Of a DNA stretch of 64,000 bases, positions 45,601 through 54,368 are shown piece by piece. Each line of letters starts with the position of its first letter. Position 1 is the stretch's first letter. Source of the DNA: Bacillus sp. A301a_S52. Lineage in GTDB: Bacteria > Bacillota > Bacilli > Bacillales > Salisediminibacteriaceae. A program made the translations under genes and the position numbers. The stretch lies in contig JABXYP010000001.1 in the NCBI GenBank assembly GCA_024701455.1, forward strand, positions 1,430,001 through 1,494,000. Direction: 5' to 3'. The notes beneath the pieces were generated by a model. It was given only the letters and a program-made list of their open reading frames with translations, did no database searches and was not told the origin of the DNA.

Positions 45601-46128
45601 GTGGATTTTCCGAGAGTAGGCAGTAATATTGAAGTCCAAAGCTATAAACATAACGGAAACCTACACCGTGTGTGGGAAGAAACAATTATACTAAAAGGGA
45701 CGTCCCATGAAGTCATTGGAGGTAATGATAGGATTCTTGTTCAAGAATCAGATGGTCGGCAATGGCGAACACGTGAGCCGGCTATCTGCTTTTTTACTTC
45801 AAAACATTGGTTTAATGTTATCGGGATGATCCGTAACGATGGCATTTATTATTACTGTAATCTTGGGACACCCTTTACCTACGATGAAGAAGCACTAAAG
45901 TATATTGATTATGATTTGGATATTAAGGTGTTTCCTGATATGACGTATAAATTACTCGATGAAGACGAATTTACGTTACATAAGAAACAGATGAACTATC
46001 CAGATGAAGTGGAAATTATTTTAAGAAGAACAGTGGACGAGCTTGTTTCATGGATAAGTCAACAGAAAGGTCCCTTTGAACCGGGTTTTATCGAATATTG
46101 GTATGAACGCTTTTTACAATATCGTTAA
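45601..46128 (+). CDS. ygaC: DUF402 family nucleoside tri/diphosphatase YgaC
   Basis: 175 residues from GTG 45601 with [27 protein letters not shown], the [10 protein letters not shown] stretch, [10 protein letters not shown] and [20 protein letters not shown] match YgaC closely. The last stretch holds the conserved acidic residues of DUF402 enzymes, thought to bind the divalent metal. Members of this family are annotated as phosphatases of nucleoside di- and triphosphates. Upstream of ygaD as in B. subtilis. Confidence 0.88.
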   Translation: MDFPRVGSNIEVQSYKHNGNLHRVWEETIILKGTSHEVIGGNDRILVQESDGRQWRTREPAICFFTSKHWFNVIGMIRNDGIYYYCNLGTPFTYDEEALKYIDYDLDIKVFPDMTYKLLDEDEFTLHKKQMNYPDEVEIILRRTVDELVSWISQQKGPFEPGFIEYWYERFLQYR

Positions 46129-46146
46129 TACTACATAACTGTGGAA

Positions 46147-46190
46147 AAGAGGCGGCTCCTAAATGATTATGGGCCGCTTCTTCTCTTTGC
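46147..46190 (+). terminator. terminator of ygaC
   Basis: AGAGGCGGC pairs with GCCGCTTCTTCT with a bulge, followed by CTTT. Confidence 0.6.
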
Positions 46191-46267
46191 TGCTATATAA
46201 CTAAGGTTGTCTATTTAATTGTTCGCCAGTCCTAGCGCTGACGACGTAGAACAAAAGGAGGGTAGAG

Positions 46268-48010
46268 ATGCAAAGCATAAAACGTTATCTCATATTTATA
46301 AAACCATACATTAAACAAATTATATTAACGGTAGGTATAGGGATGCTAAAGTTTAGCTTTCCTTTATTAATACCACTCATTTTGAAATATGTGATAGATG
46401 ACATTATCGGTGCTGAAGAAATGTCTACTCATGAGCAGCTTAGTCAGTTATATTTACTCATGGGAATCGTGTTAATTGTCTTTATTATCTTACGACCTCC
46501 TATTGAATATTATCGCCAATATTTTGCTCAGTGGACGGCGAATAAAATACTGTATGATATTCGTGGCCAACTTTTTGATCACTTACAAAAGCTGAGTCTA
46601 AGGTTTTACTCAAATAGTAAAACAGGAGAAATCATTTCTAGAGTCATTCATGATGTAGAACAAACGAAGAATTTTATTGTGACAGGCATGATGAATATTT
46701 GGCTCGATTTATTTACGATTCTAGTGGCCATTATAATTATGTTCACAATGGATATATGGCTGACCTTAGTAGCCATTGCATTATTGCCTTTCTATGGTAT
46801 GGCGATTAAGTATTTTTATAGTCGTTTACGGGATCTAACTAGGAAGAGGTCACAAGCACTAGCAGAGGTGCAAGGTCATCTACATGAACGCCTTCATGGT
46901 ATGAACGTCATTCGCGGATTCGCCCTTGAAGATTACGAACAACAAACGTTTGATAAACGGAACGGCCATTTTTTAACGAAAGCCATTGATCATACGAAGT
47001 GGAATGCAAAAACATTTGCAGTCGTTAACACACTTACTGATATAGCCCCTATTATGGTAATTGGTGTTGCAGGTGCTCTCGTCATTCAAACGAACCTTAC
47101 AGTCGGTACGATGGTTGCCTTCGTCACGTACATGGATAGATTATATAATCCGCTTAGACGGCTCGTGAATTCCTCAACGACACTTACACAGTCTGTTGCA
47201 TCCATGGACCGGGTGTTTGACCTTGTAGATGAAGAATATGATATAAAAGATAAACCAGACGCGATACCTTACCGTCTCCCACATGGTGAAGTGAAATTTG
47301 ATGATGTGACATTTAGTTATAATGACAGTGATCCAGTTTTAAAAAATCTTAACTTTACTATAAAACGTGGAGAGACAGTGGCGATTGTCGGTATGAGTGG
47401 TGGAGGGAAAAGCACAATAATGAGCTTAATTCCGCGCTTTTATGATGTGACAGAAGGGAGAATTTTGGTAGATGGCAAGGATATACGCGACTACCAAATG
47501 CGGTCACTGCGTGATAACATCGGCATCGTGTTCCAAGATAATATCATTTTTAGCGATTCTGTTATGTTCAATATTCGAATGGGACGTCCAGAAGCGACAG
47601 ATGAAGAAGTATACGCTGCAGCTAAAGCTGCCAATGCACACGAGTTTATTACAGAGCTACCTGAAGGGTACGAAACGAACATCGGTGAACGAGGCGTTAA
47701 GCTTTCTGGTGGGCAAAAACAGCGAGTAGCCATCGCACGAGTATTTCTAAAAAGTCCACAGATTCTTATTTTTGATGAAGCAACAAGTGCACTTGACTTG
47801 GAAAGCGAGAAGCTTATTCAACAATCGTTAGTCAATTTGGCCGAAAACCGTACGACTTTTATTGTCGCCCATCGTCTCTCTACGATTACGCATGCTGATA
47901 CAATACTCGTAATTGATAATGGGGTGCTGGTGGAGCATGGCACGCATAGTGAGCTTCTAGCGAAACGAGGAGCCTACTACGATCTCTTTCAAGTTCAACA
48001 ATTGAATTAA
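46268..48010 (+). CDS. ygaD: ABC exporter, half-transporter YgaD
   Basis: 580 residues, MsbA/BmrA-like. Six membrane helices in the first 320 residues, then a nucleotide-binding domain with Walker [11 protein letters not shown], signature LSGGQKQR, Walker [13 protein letters not shown] and a switch His in VAHRLST. A complete half-exporter that should work as a homodimer or with a partner. The start follows AAAGGAGG. The order ygaC-ygaD-ygaE is conserved. Substrate unknown. Confidence 0.9.
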   Translation: MQSIKRYLIFIKPYIKQIILTVGIGMLKFSFPLLIPLILKYVIDDIIGAEEMSTHEQLSQLYLLMGIVLIVFIILRPPIEYYRQYFAQWTANKILYDIRGQLFDHLQKLSLRFYSNSKTGEIISRVIHDVEQTKNFIVTGMMNIWLDLFTILVAIIIMFTMDIWLTLVAIALLPFYGMAIKYFYSRLRDLTRKRSQALAEVQGHLHERLHGMNVIRGFALEDYEQQTFDKRNGHFLTKAIDHTKWNAKTFAVVNTLTDIAPIMVIGVAGALVIQTNLTVGTMVAFVTYMDRLYNPLRRLVNSSTTLTQSVASMDRVFDLVDEEYDIKDKPDAIPYRLPHGEVKFDDVTFSYNDSDPVLKNLNFTIKRGETVAIVGMSGGGKSTIMSLIPRFYDVTEGRILVDGKDIRDYQMRSLRDNIGIVFQDNIIFSDSVMFNIRMGRPEATDEEVYAAAKAANAHEFITELPEGYETNIGERGVKLSGGQKQRVAIARVFLKSPQILIFDEATSALDLESEKLIQQSLVNLAENRTTFIVAHRLSTITHADTILVIDNGVLVEHGTHSELLAKRGAYYDLFQVQQLN

Positions 48011-48064
48011 TAAAGTATTGAAATACAATTGAAGAGTTGAGTTGGTGTAAGCTGACCAAATAAA

Positions 48065-48114
48065 AGGGACAGTCCTCATAAGTTAAGACTTATAGACTGT
48101 CCCTTCGATTTTTT
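48065..48114. terminator. bidirectional terminator between ygaD and ygaE
   Basis: AGGGACAGTC pairs with GACTGTCCCT and is followed by TTCGATTTTTT. It separates the two convergent genes. Confidence 0.82.
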
Positions 48115-49195
48115 AGAAGCTTTCGCGCTCTCTAATTTTCACTTCATTATCATCTGTATGATACGTAAAGAATCCATCAACTAATCGATCTAAATGTTCA
48201 AGCTCCTCAGTGTACTCAATAATAATACCAATGACAGGCAGGAAATGAATCCAGTCATCAGACGTAATCTGCTCTGTATTATGATAAGTCATAAACACAT
48301 TAATTAATTGATGTTTGCCATCATTAATTTCTTCAAAATAATCAGTTGTAGATTGTGCCTTCACTTTTCCGGAATATTTTAATAAAATTCTCTCATGATA
48401 ATTTGTTAAATAGTCGAGCTGCAACTGTAAAAGCTGCCCCATCTCCTCAGGTAACTGATTTAAAACATTATCATGTCTGCTAAGACTTTTTAAAATTTCT
48501 TTTGCTTTTTTGGTGCACGTCATCATCTGTCTGAATAATACGACCTTCCGCATACGGGCATATTCATTTTTGCGAAAATAGCTCCGTTCCTCTTTATACA
48601 ACGCATAGATGTTCTCGACCTTTAATACGCTACCACGGATTTTTTTAATATCTTTTTTTAGCGTGTGGTAGTCTACCTCGTGATGCAAAATTAAACGAAT
48701 CCATTGAATAATTTGGTCGTTTGCATACGTTACTTTATGATAAAGCTGATTTTCATGTTTAGGCGGAAGGAAAATCATGTTGACAATAAAAGCAGAAAAA
48801 ACACCGAGCATAATAAGGATGAACCTATTAGCCGCAAAATTAATAAAGTCATCTGTGGGACTTCCCATAATGACGATTGCTGTCACGACAGCTAATGGAA
48901 TAATCGCTTCTTTTTTTAATTTAATATGAATACCAAGAATCAGAAGCACGACAACACCAATGACGAATGGCTCATGGCCAAAAGCGAGTACAAAAACGAT
49001 GGCGAGTATTGCACTTATGATGTTCGCTTGAATCTGGTCCCATATAAGTACTAAACTTTTGTGAACAGAAGGTTGAACAGCAAAGAACGCAGCAAGCCCC
49101 CCAAATGCAGGTGTCTCAAATCCTAACCACATAGCAGCATAGAGCGCTAATGTTACAGCTAATCCTGTTTTAAAAATACGGGCACCGAGCCTCAT
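48113..49195 (-). CDS. ygaE: aromatic acid exporter (ArAE_1) family protein YgaE
   Basis: 360 residues. The first 140 residues hold about five helices (GLAVTLALYAAMWLGFETPA; VQPSVHKSLVLIWDQIQANI) typical of ArAE_1/FUSC-like exporters. The C-terminal half is a soluble helical domain (KKIRGSVLKVENIYALYKEE). Position after ygaD on the opposite strand matches B. subtilis ygaE. Proposed export of toxic aromatic acids is a family inference. Confidence 0.85.
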   Translation of the reverse strand: MRLGARIFKTGLAVTLALYAAMWLGFETPAFGGLAAFFAVQPSVHKSLVLIWDQIQANIISAILAIVFVLAFGHEPFVIGVVVLLILGIHIKLKKEAIIPLAVVTAIVIMGSPTDDFINFAANRFILIMLGVFSAFIVNMIFLPPKHENQLYHKVTYANDQIIQWIRLILHHEVDYHTLKKDIKKIRGSVLKVENIYALYKEERSYFRKNEYARMRKVVLFRQMMTCTKKAKEILKSLSRHDNVLNQLPEEMGQLLQLQLDYLTNYHERILLKYSGKVKAQSTTDYFEEINDGKHQLINVFMTYHNTEQITSDDWIHFLPVIGIIIEYTEELEHLDRLVDGFFTYHTDDNEVKIRERESF

Positions 49196-49258
49196 AATAA
49201 GTCAATTTCCTTTCTTACATAAAATAATAGTTAACCGAATTGAACCATATCAAACTTC

Positions 49259-49365
49259 ATTTATTACAGATAAGCTTCCGTAAAACTCCCAACTCAAAAT
49301 AGAGAGGAAAGCTAAAGTTATTTAGACGGAAGATAACGGACGATAATGTCCTGATTCGCTCAATG
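49259..49365 (+). repeat. repeat A, copy 11 (left part)
   Basis: Begins TTATTACAGATAAGCTTCCG and holds hairpin 1 including the AACGGACG outer arm and the TGTCCTGATTCGCTCAA spacer. The second hairpin is missing. Confidence 0.75.
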
Positions 49366-49916
49366 GATAAAAATCAATTAGTTTCAATAAGTGTGAAGTA
49401 AAATGACAATCAATACAAAACTGTACTATACACCCGTTTCATTAAAACATCAAGGTGCCTTCGCCTATAATTTCGTAAAATTTCGTGTAGATATGGCGGA
49501 TAGGTGCTTGATATGGTTTTAATAACCTATAGTAATCCAAGATAACAGGCCTAGTGGCTATATACCCGTCAAGTTAATTGGTTTAATCTTTATTTTAATT
49601 ATGTCATCACAAGATGTCTCAATTGTGCGAATAGCCGTTGATATCCCATCTTCTAAAAACGTCACAATTTAGTCAAATTAAATTGCCTTTGGGAGAAAAT
49701 AAGGAGGGTTGGAGCGTCTAAGCTATAGGAAACGCTTATTGTAGAAGGTCTTTATAAGTCCCGCTGATGCTTCAAAATGTTTAGGAAAGTAAATGGTATA
49801 TCAATAGCATAAGAAAGTTATGAAAAATAACTGTAGAGAGATTATACAATCGAGTTAAATGTGTCGCTGTCATGAGACAATTGGTTTTACTTAATATAGT
49901 ACGTATTTACGTCACA
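49366..49916. other. intergenic region between repeat A copies 11 and 12
   Basis: 551 bases with many stops in all frames. A 39-codon frame at 49403-49522 (starting MTINTKLYYTPVSLKHQGA) has no ribosome binding site and no recognised relative. The sequence looks like decayed former coding DNA rather than regulatory DNA, but no parent gene could be named. Confidence 0.35.
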
Positions 49917-50027
49917 TTTATCACAGAAACCGTCCGTAAACCTTCCTGCTCATAATAGAGAGGAGAGCTAACTCTATTTAGGCAGAAGATAACGGACGCT
50001 AATGTCCTGATTAAAGGTTCCTTTAAT
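49917..50027 (+). repeat. repeat A, copy 12
   Basis: Left end TTTATCACAGAAACCGTCCG, complete first hairpin (CGTCCGT with ACGGACG, TTC-TGC with GCA-GAA, AATAGAG with CTCTATT) and a collapsed right end TGATTAAAGGTTC. The best copy for showing the long stem. Confidence 0.8.
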
Positions 50028-50141
50028 CTTATCGTCTTAAAATAGCATGTTAAATTATGGGGAGATTCATCCTTACTGTTAAAGAAAGTGTTGTATTACT
50101 GAGACAGTTTTTTAGCATCATCACAGACAATTTGGGTTGGA

Positions 50142-50170
50142 TTGACGACATAAACTTTCTATTATAGGAT
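50142..50170 (+). promoter_or_regulatory. possible sigma-A promoter of the CoA-transferase operon
   Basis: TTGACG at 50142-50147 and TAGGAT at 50165-50170 with a 17-base spacer. A CRP/FNR-type palindrome begins three bases after the -10. The -10 has two mismatches, so this is a candidate only. Confidence 0.45.
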
Positions 50171-50173
50171 TCA

Positions 50174-50189
50174 AGTGAAATAGTTCACA
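50174..50189 (+). promoter_or_regulatory. CRP/FNR-type palindrome 1
   Basis: AGTGAAATAGTTCACA: one mismatch to TGTGA-N6-TCACA. It lies near the predicted transcription start, so binding there would probably repress. Confidence 0.5.
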
Positions 50190-50250
50190 AAGGCATAAGT
50201 CGACTTAAAATAATAGCTGTTCAATGCAATGAGTTATTAGTTCGCTTTAA

Positions 50251-50266
50251 TGTGAAGTATTTCACA
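50251..50266 (+). promoter_or_regulatory. CRP/FNR-type palindrome 2 (perfect)
   Basis: TGTGAAGTATTTCACA is a perfect 16-base inverted repeat and an exact match to TGTGA-N6-TCACA. Its centre is 77 bases from that of palindrome 1 and it ends 10 bases before the ribosome binding site. Confidence 0.55.
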
Positions 50267-50290
50267 TTTTGTAACTAGGGAGTGATGAAT

Positions 50291-51868
50291 GTGGCGAAAG
50301 TAGTAACAGCCGCTGAAGCAGCGGAATTAATTAAAGATAATGATACAGTTGCAGCGAGCGGATTTGGCTTATCATGTTGGGCTGAAGAGATGGGGATTTC
50401 GATTGAGGAAAGGTTTCTACAAACCGGTCATCCAAAAAATCTCACAGTAATGCATGCAAGTGCTGTAGGGAATCGCCGTGATAAAGGAATGAGCCACTTA
50501 GGATATGAAGGATTGACGAAGCGTTGGATTGGTGGAATTGCTATTGCTTCGCCTGGAATGGCTAAGTTAATCGAGGAAGATAAATGTGAAGCCTACAATT
50601 TACCACAAGGGGTTATTACGCAACTGTTTAGGGAAATCGCAGCCAAACGCCCAGGAGTTATTACAAAAGTTGGCATGGGGACCTTTGTGGATCCAAGAGT
50701 TGAAGGAGGGAAAATGTCACCTTCGACTAAGGAGGATTTAGTAAAAGTCATCACAATCGAAGACGAGGAGTGGTTATTCTACAAAACTTTTCCTATTAAC
50801 GTCGCAATAATCCGTGGGACAGTTGCAGATGAGAATGGCAACTTATCATTAGAAAAGGAAGGACTACATATGGAGGTTCTTCCAATTGCCCAAGCAGCAA
50901 GAAACTCAGGTGGAATCGTCATTGCACAAGTAGAAAATGTTGCAAAGAAAGGGACGCTAAATCCAAAAGATATTAAGGTGCCAGGTATTTTAGTTGATTA
51001 TTTAGTTGTTTCACAACCAGAAAACCATTTTCAGACTGAAAATACGTATTATAATCCTGCTTTTTCCGGCCACGTAAAAGTACCGCTAGAAGGTATTGAA
51101 AAATTACCTTTAGATCAACGAAAGGTCATCGCAAGGCGGTCAGCTGCTGAACTTGTGCCTAATGCTGTATTAAATCTCGGTGTTGGTATTCCAGTAGATG
51201 TATCGACTGTGGCTGCAGAAGAAGGAGCAAATGATCAATTTATATTGACAACAGAAGCAGGCTCGATAGGAGGTGTGCCAGCTGGACTTAAAGATTTTGG
51301 GCACGCTTATAATTCTGAAGCTATTGTAGATCATGATGCTCAGTTTGACTTTTATGATGGCGGTGGCATAGATCTCTCTGTTTTAGGTTTAGCCCAGACA
51401 GACGAATTTGGTAACGTTAATGTGAGTAAATTCGGGACTCGTGTAGCCGGTTGCGGTGGGTTTATTAATATTTCTCACTCTGCCAAGAAACTTGTGTTCG
51501 CTGGTACTTTTACGGCAGGTGGTTTAAAAACAAAAGTGGAAGATGGCAAACTGACGATTGTGCAAGAGGGAAAAGCTAAGAAATTTCTAAAACATGTTCA
51601 GCAAATTACTTTTAGTGGTTCCTTTGCTGTTAATTCCGGACAACACGTTGTTTATGTAACAGAAAGAGCAGTATTTGAATTGATAGATGGCAAAATGACT
51701 CTTACAGAAATAGCACCGGGAATAGATTTGCAGAAAGATATTCTAGAACAAATGGAATTTGAACCGGCTATCTCTCCAAACTTAAAAGACATTGATACAG
51801 CCATATTTCAGGAAAGATGGGGACAATTGAAAACCCTGCTGAATAAAAATCACGTCACACACGTTTGA
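50291..51868 (+). CDS. acyl-CoA:acetate/propionate CoA-transferase (YdiF/Pct-like)
   Basis: About 525 residues, with the alpha and beta halves fused as in YdiF and propionate CoA-transferase. The catalytic Glu lies in ILTTEAGSIGGVPAG; the N-terminal half has AASGFGLSCWAEE and the glycine-rich HASAVGNRRDKGM region. It transfers CoA between acyl-CoA and a free carboxylic acid. The GTG at 50291 best fits AGGGAGTGA; GTG 50282 and ATG 50285 overlap that site. First gene of an apparent carboxylate-use cluster with an OFA transporter. Substrate unknown. Confidence 0.88.
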   Translation: MAKVVTAAEAAELIKDNDTVAASGFGLSCWAEEMGISIEERFLQTGHPKNLTVMHASAVGNRRDKGMSHLGYEGLTKRWIGGIAIASPGMAKLIEEDKCEAYNLPQGVITQLFREIAAKRPGVITKVGMGTFVDPRVEGGKMSPSTKEDLVKVITIEDEEWLFYKTFPINVAIIRGTVADENGNLSLEKEGLHMEVLPIAQAARNSGGIVIAQVENVAKKGTLNPKDIKVPGILVDYLVVSQPENHFQTENTYYNPAFSGHVKVPLEGIEKLPLDQRKVIARRSAAELVPNAVLNLGVGIPVDVSTVAAEEGANDQFILTTEAGSIGGVPAGLKDFGHAYNSEAIVDHDAQFDFYDGGGIDLSVLGLAQTDEFGNVNVSKFGTRVAGCGGFINISHSAKKLVFAGTFTAGGLKTKVEDGKLTIVQEGKAKKFLKHVQQITFSGSFAVNSGQHVVYVTERAVFELIDGKMTLTEIAPGIDLQKDILEQMEFEPAISPNLKDIDTAIFQERWGQLKTLLNKNHVTHV

Positions 51869-51894
51869 ATAAAAAAGCTAGTTTCTTAGACGTC

Positions 51895-51940
51895 AGTGGA
51901 CCAGCTTCTAATCTGTTAACAAGCTGACCACTTTCCGTTT
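51895..51940 (+). terminator. hairpin between the CoA-transferase and OFA transporter genes
   Basis: AGTGGACCAGCTT pairs with AAGCTGACCACTTT. It could terminate or partly attenuate readthrough into the transporter gene. Confidence 0.6.
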
Positions 51941-51959
51941 AAAGTGAAAGGGGAAAAAG

Positions 51960-53201
51960 ATGAACCAAATTTTAAACAGATGGCAAATACTAATCGCTTC
52001 AACCATTATTAATCTATGTGTTGGTGCTGTCTATGCTTTTAGTATCTTCGCCTTACCGTTAACAGAGTTATTTAATGTGTCTATGTCAACTATTATGGTG
52101 GCATTTACTATTAATGCGGCTATTTCTCCAATTCCTATGATTCTTGGAGGTAGGATGGTTGATAAAGGAAAGGCGAAAACAGCTATTTTTGTAGGTGGAG
52201 CTTTATTCGGCGGAGGGTTTATATTATCTGGCCTCAGTACAGCACCTTGGATGCTTTACATTTCGTACGGACTTATCTCTGGGGTCGGTCAAGGGATCGT
52301 TTACTCTTCAACAATTGGTAATACAGGGAAACTATTCCCTGACAAACGAGGACTGGCAGCCGGAATTGTTACAGCAGGTTATGGCGGAGGAACTATTGCG
52401 ATAGCGCCTGTGGCAAATCTCCTTATTGGCAACTTTGGTGTGCAGTCTGCCCTCCTTACACTAGGGGTAGCATTCTTACTTATTATTCTAGGTTGCGGTC
52501 TATTTGTTAAGCCAGCACCAACAGGCTACCTTCCCGAAGGTTGGATACCACCCGCCAAGACAGGTAAGGGAAGTGCCATTAATACACCATGGCACGAGAT
52601 GATTAAGAAACCAATCTTCTATGTTATCGCCTCTATGTTTTTAATAGGTGCGTTATCAGGCATGATGGTAACGTCAAATGCTTCCGTCATTGGTCAAACA
52701 ATGTTTGGCTTAACAGCAGCTACAGCAGCCTTATATGTAAGCCTATACTCTTTGAGCAATTGCCTCGGACGAATTTTTTGGGGAGCTATTTCGGACAAAA
52801 TAGGTAGAACATATTGTCTTATGATGATTTACATTGTGATTGCTGTATTAATGTTAGTTTTAGCACAAGCAACTTCTGTTACAGGATTTGCGTTCGCTAT
52901 TATTGGTATAGGATTATGTTTCGGCGGTACAATGGGAATTTTTCCTTCTATTGTAGGGGAAAAGTTCGGCATGAAATATTATGGTGTCAATTATGGTGTA
53001 ACGTTTATCGGATATTCAGGTGCAGCATTCTTTGGACCGCGAATAGCCAATAGTGTAGCTGAAGCGAACGGTGGTATGTTTACTAATGCCTTCTATATAG
53101 CATTAATCATTTCACTTATAGGCCTTTTATTAACTTTTGTTTTCAAAAATATGGAATCTAAACAACAAAAGCAGGATACGACACTTACACCTGCTTCGTA
53201 A
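51960..53201 (+). CDS. OFA family MFS transporter (oxalate/formate antiporter-like)
   Basis: 413 residues, twelve membrane helices. OFA-type features include ALPLTELFNVSMSTIMVAFT, GVGQGIVYSSTIGNTGKLFP followed by RGLAAGIVTAGYGGG, and the mid-protein loop FGLTAATAALYVSLYSLSN. Family members exchange carboxylates such as oxalate, formate or related acids. Preceded by AAAGGGGA. Lies between the CoA-transferase and the FabK-like gene, so it probably imports the acid activated by the transferase; this is inference. Confidence 0.87.
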   Translation: MNQILNRWQILIASTIINLCVGAVYAFSIFALPLTELFNVSMSTIMVAFTINAAISPIPMILGGRMVDKGKAKTAIFVGGALFGGGFILSGLSTAPWMLYISYGLISGVGQGIVYSSTIGNTGKLFPDKRGLAAGIVTAGYGGGTIAIAPVANLLIGNFGVQSALLTLGVAFLLIILGCGLFVKPAPTGYLPEGWIPPAKTGKGSAINTPWHEMIKKPIFYVIASMFLIGALSGMMVTSNASVIGQTMFGLTAATAALYVSLYSLSNCLGRIFWGAISDKIGRTYCLMMIYIVIAVLMLVLAQATSVTGFAFAIIGIGLCFGGTMGIFPSIVGEKFGMKYYGVNYGVTFIGYSGAAFFGPRIANSVAEANGGMFTNAFYIALIISLIGLLLTFVFKNMESKQQKQDTTLTPAS

Positions 53202-53234
53202 TTAACTAGGAATAAACTCAGGGAGGAAATAATC

Positions 53235-54188
53235 ATGGAACTTACCCAAATGTTAGGCATCAAGTATCCAATTTTTCAAGGAGCAATGGCCCAAATCGCG
53301 TTATCACCATTAGTTGGTGCAGTTTCTAATGCAGGAGGTTTAGGAATCGTAGGATCTGGAGGCTTTTCGGCGGAAAGGCTACGAGAGGAAATTCGACGTA
53401 CAAAGGACATAACAGATAAACCATTCGCAGTGAATTTAATGCTCATGATGGAAAATATCCCTGAACTTATCGATGTTCTTATTGAAGAAGGAATTAAAAT
53501 AGTTACTACTGGCGCAGGGAATCCAGCACCATATATGGAAAAGTTAAAAGCTCACGGAATTATTGTTATTCCAGTTGTTCCATCAGTTAAAATAGCCAAA
53601 AAGATGGAGGCACTTGGCGTAGATGCGATTGTTGCAGAAGGAACTGAAGCAGGTGGGCACGTTGGTGAAACGACTACGATGGCTTTATTACCACAGGTGA
53701 CAAATGCTGTATCTATTCCAGTTATTGGAGCAGGTGGAATTGGAGATGGCAGAGGCATTGCGGCGACATTTGCTTTAGGAGCACAAGGTGTTCAGGTGGG
53801 TACACGCTTCTTAACAACAGTGGAATGTCCTACTCACGACAATTTCAAGCAGGCGGTTCTCGATGCAGATGACACAAGCACTACTGTAACAGGCAGAAGC
53901 ATTGGTGGACCAGTTCGAAGCATTAAAAATAAAATGATTGACGAATACATTAAACTAGAAAAAAATAATGCTTCACGAGATGAATTAGAAAAACTCTCAT
54001 TAGGTTCCCTTAGAAAAGCTGTCTTTGAAGGAAATATGGATGAAGGTTCTGTCATGGCGGGACAAATATGTGGCATGTGTAATAAACTTACGACGGTTGA
54101 AGATATGATTACATCAATGTTTGACGAAGCCCAAGTTGTCATGACAAAATTAGGACAATACAGGATTAAAGAGAAAATCGGCAATTAA
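53235..54188 (+). CDS. FabK-like FMN-dependent enoyl-ACP reductase / nitronate monooxygenase family
   Basis: 317 residues, TIM barrel. The start region IFQGAMAQIALSPLVGAVS, VTTGAGNPAPYMEKLKAHGI, IPVVPSVKIAKKMEALG, EGTEAGGHVGETTTM and VQVGTRFLTT parallel pneumococcal FabK more closely than fungal-type nitronate monooxygenases. FMN phosphate-binding region is GAGGIGDGRG; the His of GGHVG is the usual catalytic position. It sits in a carboxylate cluster, so a catabolic reductase role is as likely as fatty acid synthesis. Strong AGGGAGG site. Confidence 0.82.
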   Translation: MELTQMLGIKYPIFQGAMAQIALSPLVGAVSNAGGLGIVGSGGFSAERLREEIRRTKDITDKPFAVNLMLMMENIPELIDVLIEEGIKIVTTGAGNPAPYMEKLKAHGIIVIPVVPSVKIAKKMEALGVDAIVAEGTEAGGHVGETTTMALLPQVTNAVSIPVIGAGGIGDGRGIAATFALGAQGVQVGTRFLTTVECPTHDNFKQAVLDADDTSTTVTGRSIGGPVRSIKNKMIDEYIKLEKNNASRDELEKLSLGSLRKAVFEGNMDEGSVMAGQICGMCNKLTTVEDMITSMFDEAQVVMTKLGQYRIKEKIGN

Positions 54189-54194
54189 CATGTC

Positions 54195-54240
54195 AGCTGG
54201 ACACTCACGCAATGTAATGCGGTTGTGTGTCCAGCTTTTA
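54195..54240 (+). terminator. terminator after the FabK-like gene
   Basis: AGCTGGACAC pairs perfectly with GTGTCCAGCT, followed by TTTTAAA. Confidence 0.82.
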
Positions 54241-54368
54241 AACTTGGATTCTTTGTAACTTTTAGGTGAATGATGTGTGTGATTGTGACGATCGCGTGGC
54301 CTTTTTTAAACGAGACTGTATTTGTTTAATAAGTTGTTATAATAATAACTAAAAAGGATTGTGCAAAA

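Noticed and set aside
49403..49522. 39-codon ORF in the long gap before the CoA-transferase gene
   Set aside because: No ribosome binding site, no recognised similarity; kept only as a note in the intergenic entry.
49794..49809. GG-N10-GC match resembling a sigma-54 promoter
   Set aside because: About 490 bases upstream of the CoA-transferase start, separated by a repeat copy, and only a partial match to TGGCAC-N5-TTGCA.
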